64,000 nt of DNA from Mytilus californianus (GCF_021869535.1 NW_026262593.1:73660822-73724821), one strand, 5' to 3'; shown: positions 35,012 through 47,392, counted from the first letter of the stretch. Made by a program: numbers and translations. Notes: a model not told the origin generated them from the letters alone.

Positions 35012-35694
35012 GTAAGATATTTTGTAGTACAAAAGTTCAAGCACAGAGAGGTTAATAGTAAGGAAAAATTATTTGGAATACAGATTAAAAGGATACACAA
35101 TACGATTTCTGACTGAAAAAATGTAAAACAAAATGAAAATATTACAATATTTTCTTGAAGGTAACAACATGCAAATATTTATTTACATTATACCGACAGC
35201 TTTCTTTTAGCCCGAGATGGTACCAACAATAAATCTTATGCTACTTCTGGTTGGATGACACATAGTTGAAATTGTTCTTAGCTTATGCATTTAGGTTTAA
35301 AACATCAAGGAAATTAACTTCATATTTAACAAAGTGTACAAAATGTTTTTAATGTATTTACAATTTTTTTAGAATTTGACTTTTCCATTAAGTGCAAAAA
35401 CTGGAAGTTCTTTTTCAATTGCATTGTAGGTCAACATCTGCCCCGGTATGATATAATCTTTTTATGGCTGTAATACAACAATGTACAATGTTGACATTTC
35501 TAGTCACAGTAACTGCAAACCATTTTTTTCTAGTTCGTATATTCTTCAATAAATAAGATATGAAACATCTCTGGTAACCTAAGACAATGCATGATTAATA
35601 ATTGCACTCTTGTTACCTTTAGTTTTGGGATGAGTTGTATATAAAAAAAAAGTTTCAGGATACGTTTATCATCTGATGTGTTTGTATTTTACAG

Positions 35695-35793
35695 TGCGGT
35701 TCGAAAGCAAACCAATACGGTTTTACTGGGGAGACACATTTGAAACCAGCCTCAATAGTCTTCGAATAATGTTGAAAGATCAGAAATTACAAG
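35695..35793 (+). CDS. HEPN/NHL protein, short linker exon
   Basis: 99-nt exon after TTGTATTTTACAG and before G/GTATTT; phase 1 at both ends. Joined to the preceding exon it reads MRFESKPIRFYWGDT and so on to MLKDQKLQ, with no stop. Too short for a domain call; supported by clean splice motifs and phase agreement with both neighbours. Confidence 0.65.
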
Positions 35794-36234
35794 GTATTTT
35801 TGATCTATTGAACGATTTATTGGTATAACTTGAATATTTGATTTGGTATTAAAAGACATGCATTGAAATTTTTTCTTGCTATTATAGTTAGTATCTTAAG
35901 GGTAGCCAGAGTAGAATTGTATTATTTCCGAGAATTCATTTTACATAGCAGTTAAGACTTATTATGTTTTGTTGACAACAGTTTACCGATGCCCTAATGA
36001 CGGACGTTAAAAGAAACATTGGCGTATTACAGCATGAAATTATCGACGTTTTCAACAGATGTAAACAGTTTGGATAGTGTTTGATAAATATTACAGTTTC
36101 GGACATTAAATGTTTAAATGAATAAAAGTAATGGAATTTGAAGTAATATAAGTGTTTGGTTGCCCTAAGTATTATCATTTACACTTTTATTTTTAATTTC
36201 GTGTACAATGATTTCTTTTGTTATAGACAGAAAC

Positions 36235-36420
36235 AAACAACAAAATCATAGAAATCAAGACTTGAATGACAAAATGAAAATAACACTTTATAAATGTGAT
36301 GCCTCCGAAAGGTTTTTCTAGATTTATCAATATCAGGAACGCTCATACTCAAACATTAAAAAATCAAAACAATATAAATGACGTAAAGAGAATATTTAAA
36401 CGACAATACAGTGAATGTTA
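36235..36420 (-). repeat. Dispersed repeat family C
   Basis: AACACTTTATAAATG, GCCTCCGAAAGG and GGAACGCTCAT match the copy at 19930-20180. Confidence 0.6.
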
Positions 36421-36448
36421 TAGAAAATACGTAAATTAAAAAATACTT

Positions 36449-36594
36449 CCTGGAAGCCATAGATTTGTTGGAAATTTACACATGGCCTGGGCCGTGATAT
36501 TCCAATTTTATCCTGAGCGTTAGCGAGGCATAGAATTAACGAATATCACAGCCCAGGCCATGTGTAAATTTCCAACAAATCTATGGCTTCCAGG
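36449..36594. mobile_element. Near-perfect 54-bp-arm hairpin (foldback element)
   Basis: The left arm 36449-36502 begins CCTGGAAGCCATAGATTTG and is complemented by 36541-36594 with essentially one mismatch (C/T near the inner end). The 38-bp loop contains GAGCGTTAGCGAGGC. The organisation (long arms, GCG-type central mini-hairpin) resembles the element at 26232-26396. Confidence 0.85.
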
Positions 36595-38039
36595 AATTCT
36601 TTCGATTATAATAGGACGAATACGGTCATTTAAAATTTGAAGCGAGGGTGGGTTTGCCGTTTGTGAGGCTGTTCTATTTTACCCCCTGTTAGATAAAGCT
36701 AAAAAATTGCAATAAATCTATAGCTTGCATGCATTATTTCTTAAATAACCGCTAGAAAAAAAGGTGTTTAATTCTATTAATTCTCAACCTCAACATTTGC
36801 AATTTTTAATTTACCGGCATTTTTTTTCTCGCAAGCTACCGTCAAATCCACAATTGACATGTCGTAACTAAGGAGCTGCCATGTTTACTTGCTGAAATCA
36901 GTCAATGTGCGAATAATGCAATAGAAGAGAATATAAAACAACACCTACCTCAAAACTCCATTTTGATGCAATATTATCCGAATTCGGAGGGTTCACGCAA
37001 CGGAAGAACCTTCAGCTTTGGCGTTTTCATTCGTATGACGTCATGTTTTGAAATGACTTTAAGGTGGCTGGGTGGTATAAATATGCAATATAGGATTTTG
37101 CTAATTTTTTTTATAAATGAACCTTATCATGTGCTTAGTGGAAAAGTAAAATAAAAAAATGGGTTCATCGTCTAGTTAAGAATTTTTGAAGGGTTAAAGT
37201 TTATTGGTTTTCGTTCAAGATTACTATAGAAATGATAGGGAAATGAATGCAAAGCTAGTTTTATTGAAGAATCTCTCATGAAACCTAATATAAGATTTTT
37301 TTATATTTGTGTTTTTTTTGTTGCTTCAATAGTGTTTTTAATTAATCAAAATAAAACCAACAAGTCACCGTCTAGTTAAGACAAAAAATTTACATCATTA
37401 AAAATAATTGGATTTTTTCAAAAAGGGAGATAACTCTGTCTTTGACAGATTTTTCTACTTTTGGGACCATATATAAACAGAATTGGTTATAAGAACTTGT
37501 TATACTTCTATACATGTAAGACCATATATAATATATATAACATTTCCAAACAAGTGCAGTTGATCTGCATATTGGTTGCCATGGCCAGTCAAAATGGAAA
37601 ATCACTCATTTTTGGGATTTTTTTAATTTTCAGTTCAAATTCAAGACCATACAATTTGAAAAATGAGCAGGCAGTATCTATTATAATAGGGATGTGTTTG
37701 TTTTTAAAACCTGCATATTTATATGAACTGTGGAATCCCTGGGGCAAATAGTTCTTAGTTTGTCTGTCCGTTCTCTTGCTTAATACCACTGGTTTCAGTT
37801 GATAATTTAAGTATCTCTTGCTTGATTGTAATAAAACTTGGAGACTCTGCCTTTTTTTATGAAACCTAGACTCACTCAGACACCTGACTTACACTGATTT
37901 TTCAGTTTACAAGACAATCCCTCATCTGCAATAAATATCCCACCCCAGGGATCTCCACCACTAGTATTCCAATTTTGATGAAACTTTGCAAGAAGGTATT
38001 TTTATTTTGTTTTTGGTGTGTTGTACATAAATCAGGCTG

Positions 38040-38230
38040 TTTTGACATGTTTTAATTGCCTTACATTTGTCGTTTGGTTTTATAGCTTGCTAAACGGTAT
38101 GGAGTTGGCTCATTGTTGAAGGCCATATGGGAACATATAGTTCTTAACTTCTGTCTCTATTGGTTTCTGGTGGCAAGTTTTCTCAGTGGCAATCATGCCC
38201 TGTATATCCCATTTTTTTTTTTTATATATA
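38040..38230 (+). repeat. Dispersed repeat family A
   Basis: GTTGAAGGCCATATGG and GGCAATCATGCCCTG landmarks; 5' part eroded. Ends in a T-rich run. Confidence 0.65.
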
Positions 38231-40149
38231 TTTGAAATTTTATACACAATGCTGACAAATATAACACACAGGACAACTTCTATGTTTGTTGTATAATGGA
38301 ATTATTAGAGGATCCATTTATATCTAAGTTTGACATAGACAAATTCTTCTTTCATTTCCTAGTACTTGTTTATGTATAAAAATTAATAAATGAGATAGTT
38401 GAACCTGATACACTCGCCATTAAATCCTTTTTTATATCTGTCAATTTATCCGTTTTATGCTTTTGAAATTCCATAACATATATAAGACACAGGATGTCCT
38501 GCCATTAAATGTAGGTCACAGTAATCAAATTGTTGATAATCTGAGTAGTACCATAAAAGAATACTGTAGTGGTGATATATCACAATAGGTTTCTGTGAAA
38601 TGAACCTAAACACAAGACTTAACCAAAGACACAAAAGCAGTAAATGTCGGTCATAGTGACTCAACTAATGTATTGTACTACTAGTATACAATATGTCTGT
38701 GGAGAAAAAATATCATTGATATATTACCATTAGTTTCTGAGAAATGGAGCTAAATGCAAAACTTAACTGGAAAGGCATGTACATACTTATGGACTGACAA
38801 GGGTATATTAGTATATCTATATAATCCATCCACATTTGTGGAAGGGCATAATAAATCCAATCTTGTAACTTTTTCAAATAAATATAAATAACAACATGAG
38901 TATTGTGACAAAAGTACTCATTTATGATCATATTTCAGTTCCCATAAATTACTTATTCAGATTCAATAAATTCCAAAAAAAAATTAATTAATTTAAAAGT
39001 GTTGAAAAGCATGGTTTGATTAGTAGCAGGCCAACTTTACAGGTTTATACTATTCATATAACCTTATGACTTTCTTTTCACAGTGTGCCAATTTTTTAAA
39101 ATCCTGTTCTGTATAACCAGGTTATGCAAATACCTGTCACCCACCCCACCCCCAATTAAGACTAAAATTACATGCAAGTTTTCCACTAAAAAGTAAAAAT
39201 TTAAAAATATATTGCATCAGCATACATTGTACTTCTTAACACGTGCAAAAAGAATTTATTTCCTATAGCTTCTGTATTAATTTTTATGTGTAAATATGCG
39301 TTATTGCCTATAATTGCTGTATAATAATCTAAATTGATCAAATAACTTTTTTCAAACATGATGATGATGAGTTTTTAACGACCTTGACTGGCTATACAGC
39401 CCTTGCACGGTCGCTTTTCTTTAATTAAATTATACATGGCCAAGAACATTTTATACTCATGTGGAAGAATTAAAAAACCTTAAAAATTTTAAATTGGTAG
39501 AAAAAAATACATTTTTATGTCATGCATGTAAAGCCGCCTTCTTTTGATAATCTTTTATTTTTCAGGCACAGGCACATATTAATTTAAATTTTGAATAATT
39601 GTAATAAATCTTGAATCCTTGATACATTGAATGATTCTTCAATTGCTTTAAATACACGCTACATAATATATTAGGGCATTTAAAAAGCACATTTTTGCAA
39701 TATTAAATTTTTTAAACCACAAAATTGATATGTGTACATGTAGTTAAAATTGTTAAATTAATAAATGTAAAAAATAAACTACCTAAGCTAAATAATTAAA
39801 ATGGATATATCAGTATTGTCTTCAATAAAGATTGTATTTTTACTTTGTCAACTCTTTTATAATTCCCTAATCTAAGGTCTAAGGTCATGCAAAGTCTATA
39901 AAAAATGTCTGTTCAGTTTGAAAATAAAATTATTTCATTATTTCACAGAGGTGGATTTAGGGGAGGTACATATATGGTTAATTCATAGCCTTTTTACATT
40001 TCCCACTTCAAACGTTGCCTAGTTTGGGAAGCCTTCTGGCCTTTTTTTCGAAATCATGGATACACATTTGTAACATTTTGTTAACTGCATTTCTTTTAGA
40101 CAATACCCAGTAAATGAAAATATAAAAAAAAACACACACTAGACTTGCA

Positions 40150-40305
40150 CTTTCTCAATAAGATTTTTACAGGCCTTTTATAGCTGACTATGTGGTATGG
40201 GCTTTGCTCATTGTTGAGCACATTGTGGTACAGTGACCTATTGTTGTTAATTTCTGTGTCATTTGTTCTTTTGTTTTATTTGATATCATACCACATCTTT
40301 TTTTT
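40150..40305 (+). repeat. Dispersed repeat family A fragment
   Basis: Contains TTTTATAGCTGACTATGTGG, GCTCATTGTTGA and ATCATACCACATC. Confidence 0.65.
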
Positions 40306-41189
40306 ATATAATGTTCTACTTTTAGGCAAAAATATATATTAAAATCATAGAATATCTACCAGCTCTAACTCAAAATATGGACGTTCACTTCCCATATGTT
40401 AAAATGTACAAAAAATGTACATTCATTTGTATGTAATCATGGTAATAAAGACATTTTAAAAGTATAGAATCAATGAAATAACACGAATAACCTTTTACAT
40501 TTTGCCACTGTGATAATAATTATAAGAACTATTACATGTACCCCCATTTTTCACTTCCAACTAATTTATAAGCATAGCCTGATTTGAATTAATCTAACTT
40601 TTTAATTCTGTCCATGAAAAGTGTACTGTTCTAGCAAAACACATACTGATATAACTTTATTAATGAAGACATTTGACATAAAATTTTGCAAAGAAAACAA
40701 AATTTTAATACAACAGTAAATTGTTTAAAATATATAGTTTAATATGCACCTCATCTTATCCATGTTATTATTATTAAATAATCAATACAGTTTGATATGT
40801 GCCAAGTTTTACATGAATAATCTACAGGGGTGGACCCAGAATTTTTGAAAAAAAGGGTGGGGGGGGGGGGGTATTCCATTATTTAAATATACAACATATA
40901 TACAGCTGAGAAAAAAAACTCTTAGTTTGTTCGGGGATTGGAAATCAAAGTTTTCCCCATGAAACAGTGCACAACCAAAAAATGTACATAAAATGTTTAA
41001 AGAGTTCATATTTGTTTTGTATTTTTTATCAATTTGTTTAAAAATTCCAGCCAGATAACCTAGTAGAAGCATGCACAGTACAATCAGGAATTAGTGAGAA
41101 ACACATTTGGGGAGGAAACAAGTATGTAACAACAGGAATCAGAGCAAAACGACTCATATTCAAACAAGCATTCTGCAATGGCAATACAT

Positions 41190-41660
41190 GGTCCCCTGCC
41201 GGTTAAAAATTCATTGTACTGCCTATTGGATCAAAATTCTTATTTGATCTATAACTTGTCATGGAGTAAACTGTATAACAAATATCAAGTCAATATATCC
41301 AAGCATGACGAAAAAAAGTGTTGAATACTGATTATTTAAGTGAATTTTCTAAGTCAAAGGACCATAACTCTGCACAAAATCATCAGACCGGGACAAAATT
41401 CAAACTTGATATGTTACTTGTCATGATAAAACTATGTTCCAATTTTCAAATCAATATCTTTAAGCATGACGAAAAAAAGTGCAGAAAACTGATTATTTGA
41501 GCGAAATTTTCAAAGTCAAAGAACCATAACTCTTGCATAAAAACACCAGACCGGAACATAATTCAAACTTGATCAGTAACTTGTCATGATAAAACAATAC
41601 ACCAAATATCAAATCAATATCTTCAAGCATGAAGAAAAAAAGTGTGGAAAACTGATTTCC
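41190..41660. repeat. ~160-bp tandem repeat, about 2.7 units
   Basis: AAGCATGA(C/A)GAAAAAAAGTG recurs at about 41303, 41463 and 41627; ACCATAACTCT and CAGACCGG(G/A)ACA recur within units. Confidence 0.82.
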
Positions 41661-41734
41661 GAAAAAATCAAATGGTAATTAGTATTAATTTACTTATGGT
41701 GTCTGATGTAGACAACATTCTGTATGTATGTGCC

Positions 41735-41990
41735 TGTCCCAAGTCAGGAGCCTGTAATTCAGTGGTTGTCGTTTGTTGATGTGTCACATATTTGTTTTTA
41801 GTTCATTTTTGGTACATAAATTAGGCCGTTAGTTTTCTCTTTTGAATTGTTTTACATTTGTCATTTCGGGGCCTTTTATAGCTGACTATGTGGTATGGGC
41901 TTTTCTCATTGTTGAAGGTCGTACGGTAACCTATAGTTGTTAATTTCTGTGTCATTTGGATTTTCTTGCTGTGTTGAATACCCATCATAG
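41735..41990 (+). repeat. Dispersed repeat family A, near full length
   Basis: Runs from CCTGTCCCAAGTCAGGAGC through TAGGCCGTTAGTTTTCTC and GTTGAAGGTCGTACGG to TTCTGTGTCATTTGG. Confidence 0.75.
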
Positions 41991-42104
41991 ATTCATACCC
42001 ATGGTGGCTTTGGGTCATATTCTGCTATTTGGTCGTCGGATTGTTGTCCTGACATATTTCCGCGGGGGGGGTTACTTCTTATATTTTTAGTGGTACGAGT
42101 GTGC

Positions 42105-42440
42105 CGCAAAACAGGGTCAATTTTTCATACCCTGCTGGTTAGACATGGGTCCCTTTTTCATGTCCTGCTGGTTAGAACAGGGTCGCTTTTTCATGCCCTG
42201 CTGGTGAGAACAGGGTCTTTTTTTAAACAAAGTATTTGTCTAGAACAGGATCGCTTATTTAACTGTTTTAGATACCGTCTAGAACAGCATCTGTTTTATA
42301 CGGTCTAAAACAGGATCATATCCCGGTGCATATTTCTGAGCGTGTCTAGAACAGGGTATGTTTCGGCAATATTTCTGTTTAGAACAGGGTATGTTTTTCA
42401 ATGTTTTCTGGTTAGAACAGGGTATGATTTGGCAAATACT
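42105..42440. repeat. ~34-bp minisatellite, about ten units
   Basis: Units centred on GTTAGAACAGGGTCG or TCTAGAACAGGGTATG with a TTTTTCATGCCCTGCTG-type second half; early and late units form two subtypes. Confidence 0.82.
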
Positions 42441-43129
42441 GTCGGCACAGTTATACCCGAAAGGATAGTCAGTAACCCCCCCCCCCCCCCATGGGCATAT
42501 TTCCCCGTTTCCATTCTCAGTTTTATATAATTTATAATACACATTAATTTTTGTTCGTGTTTTTTGTTTTTTTTCCCCCATTTCTGTTAAAAAAAAATTA
42601 ACTTTCAAATGATTTTATGGTTGTGAATCACTCTTGTGCTGGGATCATTCGCAGACGATGTAAATTACATGGCGAAGAATCTTCAATATACGAAGGATCG
42701 CTAGAATCTTAAAGAAGAATTACTTACATTTATAATATTCATTGTTTGTTTACAAAATATTACATACATTTTACGCATATTTCCGGGTCCTTTTCTAGTG
42801 TAAAACAAGTGTGAAACTGCTTCATAAGCTACCAAAATGAAGATCGTGTTCTAATATTTTCGATCTGCGTTTCAGTATTCATGAAAAGCAGCCCACGTGT
42901 TCGATTATTGTGATTTATCTTGTGTTTATCTTCTCTCGCCGGCAAGAACATGTCATTACCACAAAATGGAAGTGCATTTGCAACAATGAAAATAGCAATA
43001 ATAAATTTTATAAAATTTTCGAATTACAGTTTTCAATTACAACATCCTTTTGTTATATATCTAAATAAAATAGATTATTTATAATAATCAAAATTAATTA
43101 TCATTGACAATTACGACAATAGGTATGAC

Positions 43130-43175
43130 TTGCGATATCGATGCGCAACTTCCTGCGCAGTTGGCGCGAAAATTT
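43130..43175. promoter_or_regulatory. CpG-rich spot with an E2F-like site
   Basis: TTGGCGCGAAAA (43161-43172) fits the E2F consensus TTTSGCGC on the minus strand and lies beside TGCGCAACTTCCTGCGCA in otherwise AT-rich intron DNA. An alternative promoter is possible; motif evidence only. Confidence 0.3.
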
Positions 43176-43748
43176 GAACCCGTCAGCCCCCTTAATGCGC
43201 CGAAAGCATTAATGGAATTTCGCAGAATTTTATTTTATATTGATTTTGCACATTTTTCCGAGCTCTAATGCATAAATTCTTTTTCTTATGCATTAAAATA
43301 AGAATAAAGGTTCTGTAGTTTTTTTTTAATTTAACTTTAACACAGCAAAATCGGCATTGTGTTTGCACATAGGTTATGATACATGTGGATTTACGTGGGA
43401 GGTATATTGTTACATCCATTTTAATGTACATCTCTGAGTCTGCGCTAAGTATAGATATATTGAGAATTTTATCACAGTGTTATTTACAAAGCGAAAGAAG
43501 CACGTCATATGAATAGCAAGCAATTGTCTAAAAAGATTTACGTGTAAGCATACGATACAACTATATGTATAAACATGATAAAGTAACATAAGATAATATT
43601 TCAAAATATAAGATCATATCTTCTTACACTTTACATATTTATCTTTTGAATAATTTGTATTTGTTCATCCATAAAGGGTAATAATATGTATTTCTACTAT
43701 GTCGATACATTCCTAATGGAAGAGTTTCACTTGGTATAATTAGGTTTT

Positions 43749-43771
43749 ACACTTCGTGAAACACGAAGTGT
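43749..43771. repeat. Perfect 10-bp-arm hairpin
   Basis: ACACTTCGTG, AAA loop, CACGAAGTGT; ~240 bp before the exon at 44009. Confidence 0.65.
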
Positions 43772-43799
43772 CTATAATCCTGTTTCTAGATTTTAAGAT

Positions 43800-43970
43800 T
43801 TGGTTTTATATATGAAATTAAGAAACTCAGTCTTTGTACACAAAATGACATTCGTAGAGTCTGTTTTAATGATTTCGATATATCTTTTCAAAACATATAT
43901 TAAATTAAGAAACTCAGTCTTTGCACACAAAATGACATTCGTAAATTCTGTTTTAATGATTGCATAAGTC
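43800..43970. repeat. Two tandem ~93-bp copies
   Basis: AAATTAAGAAACTCAGTCTT, CACAAAATGACATTCGTA and TCTGTTTTAATGATT occur twice, starting near 43813 and 43909. Confidence 0.8.
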
Positions 43971-44008
43971 TCAAATTTATAAAAATAACAGTGCTTTGCC
44001 TTAATCAG

Positions 44009-44296
44009 GAAAGACGAAAATCCATGTGCAGATAGTTTTCCAGAAGGAATCCGATATTGAAAGGCATGTTGCAATTCTCAACTCACTTAAAGATGAAATA
44101 AACGAAGGTTTAACAGGGATAGAGTTTATAGTTGCATCCCAAGGAAGCATAGTACTTCATGTTACATTGTCTATTGATATAATAGAAACGGATGAACTAT
44201 TGAAATCGTCACTAACTTTGTTTCTTAGAAAGATTCTAGATAACATAGATAACTCTTCTGCAGAAATTGTGGATGTTGTTCTGATACTTGATGAAG
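44009..44296 (+). CDS. HEPN/NHL protein, ETD-module exon 1
   Basis: 288-nt exon, acceptor TTAATCAG, donor G/GTTTGT, phase 1 at both ends. Encodes HVQIVFQKESDIERHVAIL, LKDEINEGLTGIEFIVAS and a C-terminal half with IDIIETDELLKSSLTLFL. I do not recognise a named domain. The C-terminal half aligns with the next exon around the shared ETD(D/E)xx(L/M) motif, suggesting a duplicated module. Predicted mixed alpha/beta, no signal peptide or membrane segment. Confidence 0.75.
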
Positions 44297-44983
44297 GTTT
44301 GTTAAAACTACAACATACAGTATAATATTCATCATTGTTTTGGCATGAACTGTCAGTGATTGATATTCATATTTAACATTGTCCTTTTGTCGTCTTTTTT
44401 AGAATGCTTTCACAAATCCATACACAAATGAAATTTCAAACCTACAAAAGACTACGCATAAAGTAATTTGATCCCAGCAAACATGAATACTTCAATACTT
44501 ACAATGCTAAGTGGCTTTATAACATTTTAAGTTGCATATGTATTTTCTGTGTTCAGTTAGTTTGCGGTGTAAACAATATCATTTGTTTTAATCACGAACA
44601 AGATTTTAAAAGTTTGAAAAACATTTATAAATAAAACGGAATTTTGTGAATATGCCAATGACAAATAAACTAAGCGAGCCCCAACACAAAAAAAAACCCC
44701 AACAACACCAAAACAAAACAGTACATAAACACACCCAGAAGAAAAACAACAAACAGTATCGTAAATTATCGTATTTTATCGTAAAAATCCTTGTTCCCTT
44801 ATCAAGTGTAAAGTCTCTAACGATAGTATTCATTTGACATCCAACATAATTAATAAATCAATAAAAATAATATTGTAACAACAGTTAATCCTTGTTTGTG
44901 TTATGTTATACATGTACTCAAATATGTAACTACTAAATAACACGTGTGATTCATTTTGTTGAATGCATTCATTTCCCTTTCAG

Positions 44984-45199
44984 AGATGACCACCGAATTA
45001 CAAAGTAAAACGACATACGAAAACAAATTTCATTACTCAGCACCAATTTATCTTGACTTCAATATTGAAGCAGAATTATTTGAAACTGATGACAAAATGG
45101 AGGAACAGTTTATAAAAATTTCGAAAACTATTTTCAAATATTCAAATGGAAGAGGAAAGAAATGTGATATGTCTGCATCTATTTTGCCTTTAAGTCTAG
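44984..45199 (+). CDS. HEPN/NHL protein, ETD-module exon 2
   Basis: 216-nt exon, acceptor ATTTCCCTTTCAG, donor G/GTAAAT, phase 1 at both ends. Encodes YENKFHYSAPIYLDFNIEAE, then LFETDDKMEEQFIKISKTIF and DMSASILPLSL. It resembles the second half of the preceding exon (hydrophobic strand, IE/ID, ETD, amphipathic helix, then a strand). Function unknown. Confidence 0.72.
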
Positions 45200-45434
45200 G
45201 TAAATGGTTTAATACAATTTTAATATATATAATTGTACTTTAGTTTAGAAAAAGATTGTGGTTAAGTCCAAACATTTAGTTTCAACCTTTATTGCATGCA
45301 TTGGAATATATTAAAGACATGTAAATGCAAATCAGTCCAGAAAGGCACTTTCGAATTGTATAATACCGGTGTCATGTATAACAACAAGTATAGTAAAAAC
45401 AATAATACGCATATCGAAAATGCTCGTTAAGTTC

Positions 45435-45600
45435 TACTTCATTGATTGATCGACTGTTGTTGCTTTACGTCCAGTGACAAATTGTATATGCATGTTCAGG
45501 GTGATAATAGATTAACAATTTAAAAAATAGTTAAGGTATTGATGGTAGGGATCGACCGGGATGAAAGGCCACCTAACGACCACTTAGAGAAGTTTCTACT
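45435..45600 (-). repeat. Dispersed repeat family E, inverted
   Basis: CATTGATTGATCGACTGTTG, TTTACGTCCAGTGACAAAT and ATGCATGTTCAGG are the complement of the family end at 57330-57400. Confidence 0.6.
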
Positions 45601-46489
45601 AGAAGTATACACACGGTACTAAACCTAATACAAAGTTACTCAGTCCTGGTATCTATGAGTTTATCTATACTGCAACTATGTTTTTTTCTACATTGAAAGT
45701 AGTCATCAATCAAGCAAACGGCTCTTAAACTATTATCATGCATTCAGTGATAAATGAAATCTAAGCAGAAATGTTTAAAAAAAAAACTACAGAAAGAATA
45801 AAAGAATTAAAATGTTATGAAGGGAAACTTAAAATAAAATCATTCGTTACATTAATTGTTCATTAGATTATAAAAATATAAAAATAAGAAGATGTGGTAT
45901 GAGACAGCTCTCTACCCAAGACCAAGGCCTGTTTTATGCAAAAATCAATGAACGAAAAACAAATATGATATACAGCAACAAACGCCAACCATTGAATTAT
46001 CACCTATAAAAAAAAACATGCATCTAAAACTAAAACTACTTGTAATGCAATAAATTAAAATGAAAATTTATGAACATGATTCCAAAGCTGTTCTGGTTAT
46101 GAGCACATCTCTAAATTAAACGGTGATGCTATAGAAAAGAATATCGCTTCATACGCAATATTATAAGTATATTTTTTTTATATTTAAACTTTTCCATATT
46201 CTTCCTTGTATTGTGAACACAAATCACTTGCAAGTATTATAATACACGAGGGATTAACGTCAATGAGACATAAAACAAGAAGACCAATTCGTAAAAGAAT
46301 TTTATTATTTTTTAAATGATAAATCAGAATTTTGTAATAGAATGTAAGCAGGATTTATTCTGGGTAATTCTTTATTTGACTTTTATTTCAATAAAAAAGA
46401 AGAATCGATCATATATTGAACAAGAGAATTATTTATCATATATCAATTGAAAGTAGGTATGAAACGTTAAAGAGACAAACTTAGTTTGC

Positions 46490-46640
46490 AACACTACTTA
46501 AAAAACTAAAGACTAAGCAACACGAACCCAACCACATACTGGGATTGATCTCAGATGTTCTAAGAGGGTAAGCAGATCCTGTTCTATTTGTGGCAATCGT
46601 AGTGTTGCTCATAGTAAGTATTATTTCGATGATAAGTCTA
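46490..46640 (-). repeat. Dispersed repeat family B, inverted
   Basis: GTAAGCAGATCCTGTTC and GCAACACGAACCCAACC are the complement of the family B landmarks. Confidence 0.7.
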
Positions 46641-47357
46641 CTTCGGGGATGTCAATTGAAGAAAACACGACTGTGGAAACAACAGTTTAACACTGTTATT
46701 CCATAAAGATCAGCCAACTCAGGATGGCGTTCGTAAAACCTTGGAATGGATGATAGTAGTGATCATAAAATAAAAAAGGAAATCCTTTATGCGATGTCAA
46801 TTGAAAATAATCATACAGTCACTATATAAACGAGTGATAATAAAATATTTTCACCTCGGTTCATTCGATGAAGGAAACAACGATGGGAATGACAAGCTCT
46901 GGAATATCGTATCAGCATGAATCTATAATTTTATTTTATGCTAACGAGGCTGGAACATTTTGAATTGCTACATAGAAATAAAAAGTTAACAATAAGAAAG
47001 CTGAAATAATCTTTCATTTGTCGTAAAGTTTAGTTCTGAACCGAACTTTATTGTCAATTTCGTTTTTAGATATAAATCAAAATTTGAGTGACACTTAACT
47101 GTATATTTAAGTCGATGGGATAGATGCGGGCAACAGAGTCACCAAACTATGAATTATATGTTTGAGGAATCAGCTATCTCGTGTAAAATGAAGTTAAAGG
47201 ATAATGCTAACGTCTTTTTATTCTTCTGAGAAGATCCTGGATGAAGTCAGTCTCATATCAATAAAGAAAAAAAAAGTCGACAAGAAGAGGAGCATTATAG
47301 ATCAGTCCAATTAGAGGATTAGTCTGGTCCTATCATTTATTTTACCTACAGATGCTA

Positions 47358-47392
47358 GGGGGCCCGGGGGGGGTGGGGGTGGGGGTGGGGGG
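47358..47392 (+). other. G-quadruplex-forming tract
   Basis: Five consecutive G runs of five or more, interrupted by CCC or single T bases (GGGGGTGGGGGTGGGGGG core). On the coding strand of the intron, so it could fold in the pre-mRNA. Confidence 0.75.

Larger units (their letters stand above)
35794..44008 (+). other. 8.2-kb intron of the HEPN/NHL gene
   Basis: Non-coding by inspection. Contains families A and C, a strong hairpin (36449-36594), a ~160-bp tandem repeat (41190-41660), a ~34-bp minisatellite (42105-42440), a 15-base C run (42476-42490), a CpG-rich spot (43130-43175), a short hairpin (43749-43771) and a small tandem duplication (43800-43970). Confidence 0.6.

Noticed and set aside
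42279..42608. 109-residue minus-strand frame
   Set aside because: Translation of the ~34-bp minisatellite and a C run.
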